64,000 nt of DNA from Desulfobulbaceae bacterium. GTDB lineage: Bacteria > Desulfobacterota > Desulfobulbia > Desulfobulbales > Desulfocapsaceae. A model generated the notes under the pieces. The model saw nothing but the letters and a program-made list of their open reading frames with translations, had not been told where the DNA came from and made no database searches. Position 1 is the stretch's first letter. Each line of letters starts with the position of its first letter. This document shows, piece by piece, positions 17,454 through 28,700 of the stretch. The translations under genes were made by a program, and so were the position numbers. The DNA lies in contig JAABSV010000004.1 in the NCBI GenBank assembly GCA_011390165.1, positions 1 through 64,000 of the forward strand, written 5' to 3'.

Positions 17454-17520
17454 AGCATCCCTTTGCTGTTGGGTGAAAAGGCGACCACAGGCTTTTCCTT
17501 GCCGGTTTCCCGCATCGGTG

Positions 17521-17598
17521 TCTCGTATCAGTTTCTCGTATTAGTTGCTCGTATTAGTTTCTCGTATCAGTTGCTCGTATCGGATTCTCGTATCAATT
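17521..17598. repeat. 13-bp tandem repeat upstream of the crotonase gene
   Basis: Six 13-bp units in exact register based on tctcgtatcagtt (units at 17521, 17534, 17547, 17560, 17573 and 17586). Units 1 and 4 are identical. The array lies 68 nt upstream of the crotonase start. The rest of the 17454-17773 spacer carries another small cctcact-type repeat near 17756-17780 and no gene that I can support. Confidence 0.93.
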
Positions 17599-17773
17599 TC
17601 CTTCTTTCCGTATCGGCGGCGCCCCAGCTGGCTCCCAGCTCAACGACAGTCAGTCGCTCACTCAAGTCAGCCTCATGGCACGGCCGACTGCTGCCGCCGG
17701 CATCTCATCTCTTCTCATCGCTTCCTGCCGGCCGGTTGGCGCCGTCGCCTCACGGCCTCACTCCCTCACTCCC

Positions 17774-18526
17774 TCACTCTTTTGCCAGGGAAAACTCCCA
17801 GGCGCAGTACCACTCCTCGGGATGGTCGTCGGGGGGGCAACCGATACAGCGGGTGGTTATCCGGCTGTCGATGGCCCTGGCAAAGGCGGTGTATTCGACC
17901 AAGCCGGCCGATTTGCAGGGATAGTCGGGGAGGCCTTTTCTTTTTCTCGCCTCCTGCACCCGGCATTTGTTCATCTGGAAGACAAAGCTGGTGGCGGTTT
18001 CCTCGCCTATGGACTGGCTGTTGATGCTTTCGTAGATTCGAAAGCCCAGGGCCCGTTTCAGCCCGGCCAGGCCACACTCCTTTTCCAGGCCGAGGAACTC
18101 TTTGATCGCATGGGCCTCGGCGGGGGAAAACTGCGCCCAGCAGGAATCGTTGCAGCGCTTCGCCTCGTTCATTCCCTCGGCAAACTCAATGGTCTGAAAC
18201 CACACCCCATCGTTGACCAGCCAGTTCTTCGCCAGCCGTTCCTTCAGCTGCCGCAGCCGTTCCGGCTCCATGTCGAGGAGAAAGGAGGGGATACCATCCT
18301 GCACGGTGAACCCGAACATTTCCGCCAGGTGCCTGAGCTGGATCGCCGTGCTCTTCCGGGAGGCCTCGGCAAGCAGGGGCAGGGCCCGCTCCGCCCCCAG
18401 CTGATGCTTGGCCTCGGCATACCAGAGGCCATGGTGGAGGATGAGCCGCTGAAAGAGGTCAACAACAAAGCGGGCGGTCTCCTGATGGTTCAGTTCGCTG
18501 GCAGTATCGGGCTTGTGCTCGGACAT
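17774..18526 (-). CDS. Cysteine-rich cytosolic protein, DUF6125-like
   Basis: A 250-residue soluble protein with no signal peptide. Eight Cys are visible at about 125, 129, 151, 188, 204, 227, 230 and 241, with a C-terminal CIGCPPDDHPEEWYCAWEF motif and a KCRVQEARKRKGLPDYPC stretch. From memory these match DUF6125, related to the L-2-amino-thiazoline-4-carboxylate hydrolase-like family; the name is tentative and no function is established. The Cys/His pattern suggests bound metal or an FeS cluster. It lies between an M24 peptidase homologue and crotonase on the same strand with a strong GGGAGGAG site, so it is co-expressed with fatty-acid oxidation. Confidence 0.7.
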   Translation of the reverse strand: MSEHKPDTASELNHQETARFVVDLFQRLILHHGLWYAEAKHQLGAERALPLLAEASRKSTAIQLRHLAEMFGFTVQDGIPSFLLDMEPERLRQLKERLAKNWLVNDGVWFQTIEFAEGMNEAKRCNDSCWAQFSPAEAHAIKEFLGLEKECGLAGLKRALGFRIYESINSQSIGEETATSFVFQMNKCRVQEARKRKGLPDYPCKSAGLVEYTAFARAIDSRITTRCIGCPPDDHPEEWYCAWEFSLAKE

Positions 18527-18558
18527 GTCTCCTCCCTGGCTGTGCCGGTTGTGCCGTG

Positions 18559-19758
18559 TTACGGCAATATTTGCATCGCATCGGCGAATCTGGTCAGTGT
18601 TTCCAGTCCGTTGTCGGTGACCAGATGGGTGTTTTCAATTCCCGCCACCCCCAGTCCCGGAAAGATTGCCTTCGGTTCCAGGGCGATGATCATCCCCGCC
18701 GCCAGCGGCAGCCGCTGCCCCTTGGCAATGAAGGGAAATTCATCCAGTTCGAGGCCGATCCCATGGCCGGTAAAGCGGATACGCCGTTCACCGGCCCCCA
18801 TGAAGGCCTCGGCGTAGCCGGCCTCACCGGCCCGGGCAAGCATCAGCTCGTAGAGGTCACCGCTGACCATCCCCGGTTTGGCCACCCCCTTCACCTCATC
18901 CTGGAGGGCCACCATCGCCTGGTGGGCGGCCTGAAGCCTGGCCGGTGGCGCACCGAGGGAAAAGATCCGGGTGTGGTCGGAGAGATAGCCATCCAGGGCA
19001 AAGACATAGTCAACCAGAACCGTCTCGTTCCTGGCAATCTTTTTTCGGCCGGCCCCTTGAGCGATCACTGGACTGACCCCCTTGCCACCGGTGGGGGAGG
19101 CAAGGTAACTGGGCACCGCCGCCCCATCACCGGAGAGGAGGTGGCCATAGAACATCTCCGCCCCCCACAGCCGCATGCGAACGATCCCCTGGTGGCCGAG
19201 GCTGCGGGCATAGCCCTCCAGCTCTCCGGCAACGGCCACCTCGGTCTTGCCGGCGGCGAGGATCTCCGGGACCCGGGCGGCAACGAGGTCGGAGAGGGCG
19301 GCGGCGGCCCGGATCCGCTCGATTTCCCAGGCCGACTTGACCGCCCGCTGCAACCGTATCTCGGTGCTGACATCGACCAGGCTGCTGGCCGGAAAGAGTT
19401 TCTGGTACTGAAAATAGAGGTTGGTCGGCAAAACATCGAGTTCCATGCCCAGTTGCTTCGGCAGCGGTAAGGCAAATTCGGCCAGGGTGGCCGGTATCGC
19501 CTTGACCCCGCTCACCTCACAGACCAAGGCCAGTGGCGACTCCTCCCTGGCCCGGGCAAACTCTTTGAACACCATCAGCAGCGACTCCCCCTCTACGGGG
19601 ACGTAGAGCCAGGCCTGCTGGGCGGTGGCGCCGTAGTAGAAGAGATCGGTCTTCTGGACAATCAGGGCCCCGTCGACCCCCTTGTCGGCCAGAGCCTGTT
19701 GCAGCCCGGCGATGCGGGCGGTACATTCGCCTGCCGGTACGGCATGCTGGTTGTTCAT
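18559..19758 (-). CDS. M24-family metallopeptidase homologue (Xaa-Pro peptidase/creatinase fold), copy 1
   Basis: A 399-residue protein with a creatinase N-domain and a pita-bread catalytic domain. The five metal ligands of M24 peptidases can be placed: two Asp in VDYVFALDGYLSDHTR, His in FTGHGIGLELDEFP, Glu in IALEPKAIF and Glu in GIENTHLVT. It would cleave X-Pro bonds or a related amide. Its place inside a beta-oxidation operon is odd. A second, closely similar copy lies at 33905-35134 in the mutase operon, which suggests a shared role tied to acyl-CoA catabolism. AAGGAG precedes ATG 19758. Confidence 0.9.
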   Translation of the reverse strand: MNNQHAVPAGECTARIAGLQQALADKGVDGALIVQKTDLFYYGATAQQAWLYVPVEGESLLMVFKEFARAREESPLALVCEVSGVKAIPATLAEFALPLPKQLGMELDVLPTNLYFQYQKLFPASSLVDVSTEIRLQRAVKSAWEIERIRAAAALSDLVAARVPEILAAGKTEVAVAGELEGYARSLGHQGIVRMRLWGAEMFYGHLLSGDGAAVPSYLASPTGGKGVSPVIAQGAGRKKIARNETVLVDYVFALDGYLSDHTRIFSLGAPPARLQAAHQAMVALQDEVKGVAKPGMVSGDLYELMLARAGEAGYAEAFMGAGERRIRFTGHGIGLELDEFPFIAKGQRLPLAAGMIIALEPKAIFPGLGVAGIENTHLVTDNGLETLTRFADAMQILP

Positions 19759-19869
19759 CGTTACTCTCCTTGCCTGTGGCAGCTGTCGCTTCCGACGGCC
19801 GGGCCGGTCCGGTACGGCCCGGCCGGCCCTTCCCTGCCGAGCGGCTGGGTATCTGCCGAACCGAAAGGA

Positions 19870-20718
<849 letters not shown>

Positions 20719-20814
20719 AGTCTCCTCGTGCGCTTTCAATTGGTTGTCCTCAATCCGTGCCGGCCGAGCCAGTGCAGCACCGGCCGGCACGGCGATGAAT
20801 GGTTGGCCCCGCCT

Positions 20815-21990
20815 CTACCTGTTGACGACCATTGCCACCGCCTCGCCACCACCGAGGCAGAGGGAAACGAGGCCGCGACGGACATCGCGCCGCGCCATTT
20901 CATGAAGAAGGGTGACCAGCAACCTGGCACCGCTTGCCCCGATCGGGTGGCCGATGGCGACACTGCCGCCGTTGACGTTCACCTTTGCCGGGTCGAGGCC
21001 CAGCACCCGGTTGATTGCCACCGAGGTGCCGCTGAAGGCCTCGTTGATCTCGAACAGGTCCACCTCGGCAAGAGATACCCCTTCCTTTTTCAAGACCTTG
21101 GGAATGGCCAGAATCGGCGCCATCAGCACGTGGCGAAGTTCTATGCCGGCGGAGGCCTGGGCCCCCACCTCGGCGAGAATCGTGCACCCCATCGCCTCCG
21201 CCCGCTGGCGGCTCATCATCACCACTGCCGCCGCCCCATCGCTGATGATCGAGGCGTTGCCGGCAGTGCCGACGCCATCCTTTTTAAAGGCCGGGCGCAT
21301 CTTCTGCAGGGCGGTAAAAGTGGTGGACACCGGGCACTCGTCACGGGCGAAGAGGAGCGGCTCGCCCTTTTTCTGCGGCAGGGAAACCGGGGCCAGTTCG
21401 GTGTCGAACAGCCCCTTCTCCTGAGCCGCCAGGGCACGCCGGTAGGACTCTTCGGCGAAACGGTCCTGCTCCTCACGGCTCACCTGCCACTTTTCGCAGA
21501 TCAGTTCGTTGGACATCCCCATGTGGAAATCGTTGACGATATCCCAGAGGCCGTCGTGGAGCATATGGTCTTCCAGGGTTCCCGGCCCCATCCGCTGCCC
21601 CCAACGAACCTTTTCGAGGTAATAGGGGGCTCGGCTCATGCTCTCCATGCCGCCGGCAACGACAATATCGGCGTCACCGCACTGGATCGCCTGGGCCGCC
21701 AGCATCACCGCCTTCAAGGCGGAACCGCACACCTTGTTGACGGTCACCGCCTCCATACTCTCCGGCAGGCCTCCCTTCAGTGCCGCCTGTTTGGCCGGAT
21801 TCTGGCCATAGCCGCAGGGGAGAACCATACCCATCAGGCATTCATCCACCAGTTCGGGGGCAACCGCGGCCCGCAGCAGTGCTTCCCGGATGACATGGCC
21901 ACCGAGATCGGTGGCGCCAATCCCGGCAAGAGTGCCGCCAAAACTGCCGAAAGGGGTGCGCACCGCACTGACAATCACCGCTCTGTTCAT
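20815..21990 (-). CDS. Acetyl-CoA acetyltransferase (thiolase)
   Basis: A 391-residue thiolase with the nucleophilic Cys in VNKVCGSALKAVMLAAQAI, His in GGSVAIGHPIGASGARLL and the second Cys in SLCLGGGEAVAMV. In a degradative operon it would cleave acetoacetyl-CoA to two acetyl-CoA. It is the first gene of the 12-kb minus-strand operon, about 350 nt downstream of a promoter-operator at 22343-22400. GGAGGGG precedes ATG 21990. Family length is normal. Confidence 0.95.
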   Translation of the reverse strand: MNRAVIVSAVRTPFGSFGGTLAGIGATDLGGHVIREALLRAAVAPELVDECLMGMVLPCGYGQNPAKQAALKGGLPESMEAVTVNKVCGSALKAVMLAAQAIQCGDADIVVAGGMESMSRAPYYLEKVRWGQRMGPGTLEDHMLHDGLWDIVNDFHMGMSNELICEKWQVSREEQDRFAEESYRRALAAQEKGLFDTELAPVSLPQKKGEPLLFARDECPVSTTFTALQKMRPAFKKDGVGTAGNASIISDGAAAVVMMSRQRAEAMGCTILAEVGAQASAGIELRHVLMAPILAIPKVLKKEGVSLAEVDLFEINEAFSGTSVAINRVLGLDPAKVNVNGGSVAIGHPIGASGARLLVTLLHEMARRDVRRGLVSLCLGGGEAVAMVVNR

Positions 21991-22342
21991 AGTCTCTCCC
22001 CTCCTTGCGGCCTCGCCGCAATCCCTGTTTCACCTGTCCGGCAAAGACTCCGGCACCGTTCATGCGTCCTCTGCCCCCTCACCCTCTCGGGAAGGTCTCG
22101 TTCCGGTACGTCTGCTGCAACTGCCGTCCTCACTCCCCCGGTCGTAGCCTGTGTCAAAGGCCTTCGGCTCCTATCAAGCCGTACCGACCAGGCCCGCCAG
22201 ACCTGACTGAAGGACCCCTGCGAAGTGCGCTATCCTCGTAGCCGCCCGGTAATGGTTAACCGGGAGACTACGGAGAGAACGGGATAAACGGGATAAACCG
22301 GATTGGGGGGCTACCTGTGCGACGAGTGGTGTGCCGGAAAAA

Positions 22343-22400
22343 ACCGACCAAGCGCTCAATCGCTAAAATGATGGATACCCAGCGACTCCACCTTTGTCAA
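22343..22400 (-). promoter_or_regulatory. Sigma-70-type promoter and TetR-type operator of the beta-oxidation operon
   Basis: On the minus strand TTGACA (22395-22400) is separated by exactly 17 nt from TATCCA (22372-22377). An 18-bp operator-like element, accgaccaagcgctcaat in plus orientation, follows at 22343-22360, where RNA synthesis would begin. Its near copy lies in the divergent promoter at 22551. The resulting leader to the thiolase start would be about 370 nt, with nothing recognisable in 21991-22342 besides short repeats. Confidence 0.7.
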
Positions 22401-22515
22401 TCTTTTTCCCCACCTCCTCATTTTTTTCGGCAAGAGGGAGGTCTGGTCCCGCCTGCTCCTGTGGTGAGAGAGGGTCCTTGGTGACAGTTATTTGCCAAGT
22501 GTATAAAAAAACCCT

Positions 22516-22569
22516 TTGACAAAGATCAACAACTATTATCTAGTTCGCCAACCGACCGAGCGCTCAGTT
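22516..22569 (+). promoter_or_regulatory. Promoter and TetR-type operator of the acyl-CoA synthetase gene
   Basis: TTGACA at 22516-22521, a weak -10 near 22537-22544 (tatcta/tctagt) and accgaccgagcgctcagt at 22551-22568. This element matches the one in the opposite promoter at 16 of 18 positions and has a GAGCGCTC core, a common TetR-type half-site arrangement. The TetR gene at 25046 is the likely regulator. Confidence 0.68.
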
Positions 22570-22636
22570 GTAGAGGCCGCCGGCACGGGAGGCCTTCAAA
22601 CCTACACTGGTAAATTTGAACTGGAAGGAGTTACTC

Positions 22637-24400
22637 ATGGGCATGGAAAATCTCTACAGAGAAGTGATGGATCTCAACATGATGGATGACAACGAGCAGA
22701 AAAAGGAGGCCGCCAGGGCCTTTTTCGAGAAGCTCAACTTCATGAAACTTCCCGAGTACTTCAACTGGGCAGGAGAAATTTTCGATGCCTTGCACGTTCA
22801 GGAACGTGGCGACAAGACAGCACTCATCTGGGTGGATACCGCTACCGGCGAAAACCTCAACTTCACCTACAAGGAGTTTGCCCAGCGCGGCAATCAGTGC
22901 CTCAACCGAGTCCGCCAGGCGGGGGTGAAACAGGGGGGCAACATGTACCAGATGGTGCCCATTGTCCCCGAGACCTGGTTCGCCAGCTACGCCTGCATCA
23001 AGGGGGGGCTGGTGGCGGTACCCACCGCCACCACCATGACCCAGCGGGAACTGGAGTTCCGCTTCGCCTCATACCCACCCGACTCGATCATCGCCGATGC
23101 GATCTACACCGAGGTAATCGATGCCGCCCTGGCGGTCAGCAAGTCCGAACCGAAGATCAAACTGGTTATCGGCGAGAAGAAGGGCTGGACCAGCTATACC
23201 GACCTGGCCGGCGAATCGGTGGAGGCCGAACCGGCCAAAACCAAATCCTCGGATCTGCTCTGGTGCTTTTTCACCTCCGGCACCACCGGTCTGCCAAAAC
23301 GGGTCGGCCACACCGCCGTATCCTACCCGGTCGGCCACCTCTCCACCTCGGTGATGACCGGCGTCCGAACCAGTGACATCCACCACAACCTCAGCGCGCC
23401 GGGATGGGCCAAATGGTCCTGGTCGAGCTTTTTTGCCCCGCTCAATGTCGGTGCCACCGCCTCGGGGTTCGGCTTCGGCGTTCTCGACGGCGACAAGTAT
23501 CTCACCGCCCTGACCAAGCACAAAATTACTGTTTTCTGCGCCCCCCCCACTGCCTGGCGGATGTTCATCAATCTCGACACCTCGAAGTATGACTTCTCGG
23601 CCCTGCGCGAATCAATCGGCGCCGGCGAACCGCTCAACCCCGAGGTGATCTCCAAGTGGAAGAAACTGACCGGCACCGAAATCAGGGACTTCTACGGCCA
23701 GACTGAGTCCACCGCCATGATCGGCAACCCGCCGTGGATGAAGGGGAAAATGCGCAGCGGTTCCTTCGGCCACCCCTCCTTCATGTACGATGTCACCCTG
23801 GCCGATGACGACGGCAAGGAAATCACCACCCCCGACGAACCCGGCCACATCGTCGTCCGCCTCGACAGATGGCGGTCAATCGGCCTCTTCACCGAGTATA
23901 TCGGCAGCCCCGAGAAGATGGCCGGGGTATTCATGAACAATTTCTACTACACCGGCGACCGTGCCTCCATCGACCCGGACGGCTACTGGTGGTTCGTCGG
24001 CCGCAGTGACGATGTGATCAAGTCCTCCGACTACCGGATCGGCCCCTTCGAGGTGGAAAGTGCCCTGATCGAGCATCCGGCGGTCGCCGAGTCGGCCATC
24101 GTCGGTGTCCCCGATGAGAAGCGGCACCAGCTGGTGAAGGCCTTCGTCATCCTTAAGCAAGGGCAGGAGCCCTCCAGGGAACTGGCCCTCGACCTCTTCC
24201 GCCACTCCATCAACATCCTCGCCAAGTTCAAGATCCCGCGGATCATCGAGTTTGTCCCGGCTGTCCCCAAGACGCTCAGCGGCAAAATCCGCCGGGTAGA
24301 GCTGCGCCAGCAGGAGATCGATCGGCAGGGGCAGCAGGACCAGCACAAGATGGAGTTCTTTTACTGGGACTTCCCGGAACTCCGTACGAAAAAGGAGTAG
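22637..24400 (+). CDS. Medium/short-chain acyl-CoA synthetase (AMP-forming)
   Basis: About 587 residues of the ANL adenylate-forming family, closest to ACSM/benzoate-type medium-chain synthetases. Motifs: FFTSGTTGLPKRVGH (P-loop, with Arg where Lys is common), DFYGQTES (A5), YYTGDRASIDPDGYWWFVG and GRSDDVIKSSDYRIGPFEVE, and the C-terminal catalytic Lys in KTLSGKIRRVELR. It activates a carboxylic acid with ATP and CoA. ATG 22637 has an ideal GGAAGGAG 6 nt upstream; a TTG at 22616 is unlikely to be used. It is divergent from the beta-oxidation operon and shares the operator, so it probably feeds it. Confidence 0.92.
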   Translation: MGMENLYREVMDLNMMDDNEQKKEAARAFFEKLNFMKLPEYFNWAGEIFDALHVQERGDKTALIWVDTATGENLNFTYKEFAQRGNQCLNRVRQAGVKQGGNMYQMVPIVPETWFASYACIKGGLVAVPTATTMTQRELEFRFASYPPDSIIADAIYTEVIDAALAVSKSEPKIKLVIGEKKGWTSYTDLAGESVEAEPAKTKSSDLLWCFFTSGTTGLPKRVGHTAVSYPVGHLSTSVMTGVRTSDIHHNLSAPGWAKWSWSSFFAPLNVGATASGFGFGVLDGDKYLTALTKHKITVFCAPPTAWRMFINLDTSKYDFSALRESIGAGEPLNPEVISKWKKLTGTEIRDFYGQTESTAMIGNPPWMKGKMRSGSFGHPSFMYDVTLADDDGKEITTPDEPGHIVVRLDRWRSIGLFTEYIGSPEKMAGVFMNNFYYTGDRASIDPDGYWWFVGRSDDVIKSSDYRIGPFEVESALIEHPAVAESAIVGVPDEKRHQLVKAFVILKQGQEPSRELALDLFRHSINILAKFKIPRIIEFVPAVPKTLSGKIRRVELRQQEIDRQGQQDQHKMEFFYWDFPELRTKKE

Positions 24401-24416
24401 CCGGTAACGGCAGTTG

Positions 24417-24447
24417 CTGGGACGGGCCCTTGACCCGTCCCGGTTTT
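24417..24447 (+). terminator. Rho-independent terminator after the acyl-CoA synthetase gene
   Basis: A 10-bp stem (ctgggacggg / cccgtcccgg, one T.G pair) with a 7-nt loop is followed by TTTT, 16 nt after the stop codon. Confidence 0.8.
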
Positions 24448-24541
24448 CCACCACCCCTCGGCAAGAGGCAGCCAGCCTTGCCGCAGCCGGTGGTGCCCTT
24501 GGTAGCCGAACAGGGTACCTGCCGCCCTTGCCTTTATCGCC

Positions 24542-24604
24542 AGTATCACCAGTATCACCAGTATCACCAATAACACCAGTAGCACCAGTAGCATCAGTAG
24601 CACT
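24542..24604. repeat. 9-bp tandem repeat upstream of the TetR gene
   Basis: Seven 9-bp units based on agtatcacc/agtagcacc in exact register. The first three are identical. On the plus strand the unit is three codons long, but no frame through it looks like a gene. Confidence 0.9.
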
Positions 24605-25045
24605 ATTGCTTGACAAAATTTCACGGATGCCGATAACCCTCAGGTAGGAAAACGTTATCGTTCACCGGTATGCAGCAAAAGGTTGCCAAACCCCGTGCTG
24701 TACCCGCTCAGACAGTGCTCCAAGTTCGTTCAGACAGGTCGACGAGCTAGAGAGTTGGCGCAATATGTTTGCATTATGCGGTGGCCTGACCGGGCGAAAA
24801 TGCGACGCTGCTGAGCTGGCACGAAAAACTCAGACCTCGGGCTGGATGGAAGAAAAAAATCCCCTGCCAACTCCTGGCGGCGAGCACCGGAAAAGAGAAA
24901 CGTTCCGTCTCACCGCTTTGCCGAGCAGGCTGCCGAGCATGTTGTCGAACAGTTGGCCGAATGCGAAACCGATCTGTCCGGGACTGAATCAGTTTTCTTC
25001 ATACCACCTATTAATGAGGCTAGAAAAATTCCGGGAGTAAAGGCA
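24605..25045. other. Non-coding spacer before the TetR gene
   Basis: About 440 bp without a supported gene. It includes short near-repeats (a gttcagacagg-like element twice near 24710-24735, and tgccgagca twice near 24922-24940) and AT-richer stretches near 24605-24660 that could hold the TetR promoter, though no convincing -35/-10 pair was found. A short frame upstream of the TetR start is judged not to be coding. Confidence 0.5.
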
Positions 25046-25693
25046 ATGGATCAGAAGGACAGGGGAATCAAGGAGATAAGCACCCAGATCAAGAATCAGG
25101 ATCTGGTTCGGGAAAGGCGTCGGCAGATCGTCGATGCCGCCGTCAAGCTGTTCATCCGCTTCGGCTACCATAAGACCACCACCCGCGCCCTGGCCAGGGA
25201 AACCGGGCTCTCCATCGGCTCACTCTACGAATACGTCTCGACGAAAGACGACGTCCTCTATCTGGTCTGCATTGCCATCCACGCCGAGGTCGAACGCGGG
25301 GTGAAAGAGGCTCTGGCCAGGCCCTCGGAAGGCCGGGCCGCCCTGGCCGAAGTGATCCGCGAGTACTTTCTGGTCTGCGACCGGATGAGCGACCATGTGC
25401 TGCTGATGTATCAGGTTACCCATTTTCTGCCCGACAAATGGCGGCAACAGGTGCTCCAGGCCGAACTGCGCATCACCAATCTCTTCATCGACGCAATGCG
25501 GGAGTTGCGGGAAGCCGGCAAACTGCCGCAGCTGGCCGACCACACCATCAATCTGATCGGCCACAACATTTCGGTGCTTGGCCATACCTGGGCCTATCGC
25601 CGCTGGTATTTCGCCAAAAACTTCACCATAGATTCCTACACCGAACAACAGACAGCCTTCATCATGAGCTTTCTTGAGGAAAGGCAGCTCTGA
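25046..25693 (+). CDS. TetR-family transcriptional regulator of acyl-CoA metabolism
   Basis: A 215-residue TetR regulator. The N-terminal helix-turn-helix reads [20 protein letters not shown], then [20 protein letters not shown] and KDDVLYLV. The C-terminal ligand domain is helical and Trp-rich ([21 protein letters not shown]). ATG 25046 was preferred over one 93 nt upstream because it sits just before conserved sequence and has GGGAG nearby. By position it should bind the two operators at 22343 and 22551 and respond to an acyl-CoA, like FadR/PsrA-type regulators of the TetR family. That link is inference. Confidence 0.88.
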   Translation: MDQKDRGIKEISTQIKNQDLVRERRRQIVDAAVKLFIRFGYHKTTTRALARETGLSIGSLYEYVSTKDDVLYLVCIAIHAEVERGVKEALARPSEGRAALAEVIREYFLVCDRMSDHVLLMYQVTHFLPDKWRQQVLQAELRITNLFIDAMRELREAGKLPQLADHTINLIGHNISVLGHTWAYRRWYFAKNFTIDSYTEQQTAFIMSFLEERQL

Positions 25694-25737
25694 ACCTCTC
25701 TTGCCTGCCCGCCCAAGCGCAGCGGGCAGACAGGTTC
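25692..25737 (+). other. Stem-loop between the TetR gene and icmF
   Basis: An 8-bp stem ctgcccgc/gcgggcag (25705-25712 and 25722-25729) is nested in an outer gaacct/aggttc pairing. There is no T-run, so it may attenuate or stabilise rather than end transcription into icmF, whose start is about 58 nt downstream. Confidence 0.45.
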
Positions 25738-25794
25738 TCTCTGCAGCTTCCTGTCCCCAGTATCTCCGGGTCACCCCGGACGGAAGGAGAAATT

Positions 25795-28700
25795 ATGCAC
25801 GCCGATATCCACGTTTACAAACCGAAAAATCTTGTCCGCGTGATTACCGCCACCTCCCTCTTCGACGGCCACGACGCCTCGACCAATATCATGCGGCGAA
25901 TTCTCCAGGATTCCGGGGTGGAAGTGATCCATCTGGCCCACAACCGCTCGGTACAGGAGCTTGTCGACACCGCCATTGACGAGGACGCCCAGGCCATCGC
26001 CATGTCGTCCTATCAGGGTGGGCACATGGAGGCCTTCAAATACATGATTGATCTGCTCCGGGAAAGGGGGGCGGACCATATCAAGGTGTTTGGTGGCGGT
26101 GGCGGGGTGATCGTCGCCGACGAGATCAAGGAGTTGGAAGCTTACGGGGTGACCAGGATCTACTCCCCGGAGGATGGTGCCAGCATGGGCCTGCAGGGTA
26201 TGATCAACCATATGGTCGAGTTGATCGATTTCCCTACCCTCCCCCACCATGATCTGCAAACGGAGAATCTGCTCCCGACCAGCCGCATGACCATCGCCGG
26301 TTTCATCACCGCCCTGCAACTGGCCAAGGCAAACGGCGGCGGCGAACTGGCCGAGTTGCTCGGCAGCCTCCAGCCGCTGCTCGAACGCCAACAGCCACCG
26401 GTGATCGGCATCACCGGCACCGGTGGGGCCGGAAAATCCTCGCTCACCGACGAGATCATTGTCCGCTTTCTTCACGATATCAAAGATATCCGTATTGCCG
26501 TGGTCAGCTGTGACCCTTCGCGGCGAAAGACCGGTGGGGCGCTGCTCGGCGACAGAATCCGGATGAACTCCATAGCCGGCAGCGACAGGGTCTATATGCG
26601 CAGTCTGGCCACCCGCAATTCCGCCAGTGAGATCTCCGAGGCTCTGCCGGAGGCGATCACCGTCCTCAAGGCGGCCGGCTTCGACCTGATCATCGCCGAA
26701 ACCGCCGGTATCGGCCAGGGAGACTCGAAGATCACTGAACTGGCCGATATCTCCCTCTACGTGATGACCAGTGAGTTCGGCGCGCCGTCGCAGCTGGAAA
26801 AGATTGACATGCTCGACTATGCCGATCTGATCGTGGTGAACAAGTTCGAAAAGAAGGGGAGCGACGACGCCCTGCGCGATATCCGCAAACAGGTGCAACG
26901 CAACCGCAAACAGTGGGACAAGGGGCCGGAAGAGATGCCGGTTTACGGCACCATCGCCTCGAAATTCAACGACGACGGGGTGACCGCTCTCTACCACGGT
27001 ATCATCGACCAGTTGGCAGCCAAAACCGGCCTCAAACTGCAGCCGCAGCTCCCCCGGCCGGCAGAGAAGGTTCCTTCCTCGAAGACCATCGTCATCCCCG
27101 GGGCAAGAATCCGCTACCTCTCTGAAATCGCCCTCACCATCCGCGACTACCACGCCGCCACCGCCAAAGAGGCTGGACGGATCCGTCAGTGGCACCACCT
27201 CGACGAGGCCTGCCGGCTGCTTGCCGGGCAGGAAGATCCGGCCCTCGGGGCGGTGGTCGAGGAGTTGACAAAACAGAGCAGAACGGCCAACGAAACACTG
27301 CAGCCCGCCACCCGCGCCGACCTGGAAAACTGGCCGGAGACGGTCAAGGCCTACTCCGGCGACGAGCTGGTCTACACTGTTCGAGGGCGGGAGATCCGTC
27401 TGCCCCTCACCAGCGAATCGCTCTCCCATTCCCGGATCCCGAAAATCTCCCTGCCCAAGTACAGCGACCCGGCCGATCTCTACACCTGGCGTCGGCGGGA
27501 AAACCTTCCCGGCTATTTCCCCTACACCGGCGGCGTCTTTCCTCTGAAACGGGCCGGCGAAGACCCCACCCGGATGTTCGCCGGTGAGGGCGGCCCGGCC
27601 CAGACCAACCGCCGCTTCCGTCTCCTCTCCGAGAATTATGAGGCCAAGCGGCTTTCCACCGCCTTCGACTCGGTCACCCTCTATGGCTGGGATCCGGCTC
27701 TGCGCCCGGACATCTACGGCAAGATCGGCACCTCGGGGGTGAGCATCTGCACCCTCGACGATGTTAAACTGCTCTACAGCGGCTTTCCCCTCTGCTCCCC
27801 CACCACCTCGGTGTCGATGACCATCAACGGGCCGGCACCGATCATTCTGGCCATGTTCATGAACACCGCCATCGACCAGCAGCTCGAGGCCTTGGCCGCC
27901 AGCACCGGCCGGGAGGCGGACGCCGAGGAACGGCAACGGGTCCGCGACGAGGTGCTCGGCAACGTTCGGGGGACAGTGCAGGCGGACATTCTCAAGGAGG
28001 ATCAGGGACAGAACACCTGCATCTTCTCCATCGAGTTCGCCCTGAAGATGATGGGCGACATCCAGGAGTACTTCATCGCCAAGAAGGTGAAAAACTTCTA
28101 TTCGGTCTCCGTCTCCGGCTACCATATCGCCGAGGCCGGTGCCAACCCGATCACCCAGCTGGCCCTCACCCTCTCCAACGGCTTCACCTACGTCGAGTAC
28201 TATCTCTCCCGGGGTATGGCCATTGACGATATCGCCCCCAACCTCTCCTTCTTCTTCTCCAACGGCATGGACCCGGAATACACGGTGATCGGCCGGGTGG
28301 CCAGGCGTATCTGGGCGATTGCCATGCGCGAGCGCTACGGCGCCTCGCCAGCCTCCCAGCGCCTGAAGTACCACATCCAGACCTCCGGCCGCTCCCTGCA
28401 CAGCCAGGAGATCCAGTTCAACGATATCCGCACCACCCTCCAGGCCCTCTGCGCCATCTACGACAATTGCAACAGCCTGCACACCAACGCCTACGACGAG
28501 GCGATCACCACGCCGAGTTCGGAGTCGGTACGCCGGGCTTTGGCCATCCAGTTGATCATCAACCGTGAGTGGGGGCTGGCCAAAAATGAGAATCCCAGCC
28601 AGGGGAGCTTTATCGTCGAGGATCTCACCGATCTGGTCGAAGAGGCAGTCCTCCTCGAGTTCGACCGGCTGACCGAGCGGGGCGGGGTGCTTGGGGCGAT

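Noticed and set aside
17521-17598. CRISPR array
   Set aside because: The units are contiguous and only 13 bp, with no spacers and no cas genes anywhere in the window. The same holds for the other tandem arrays.
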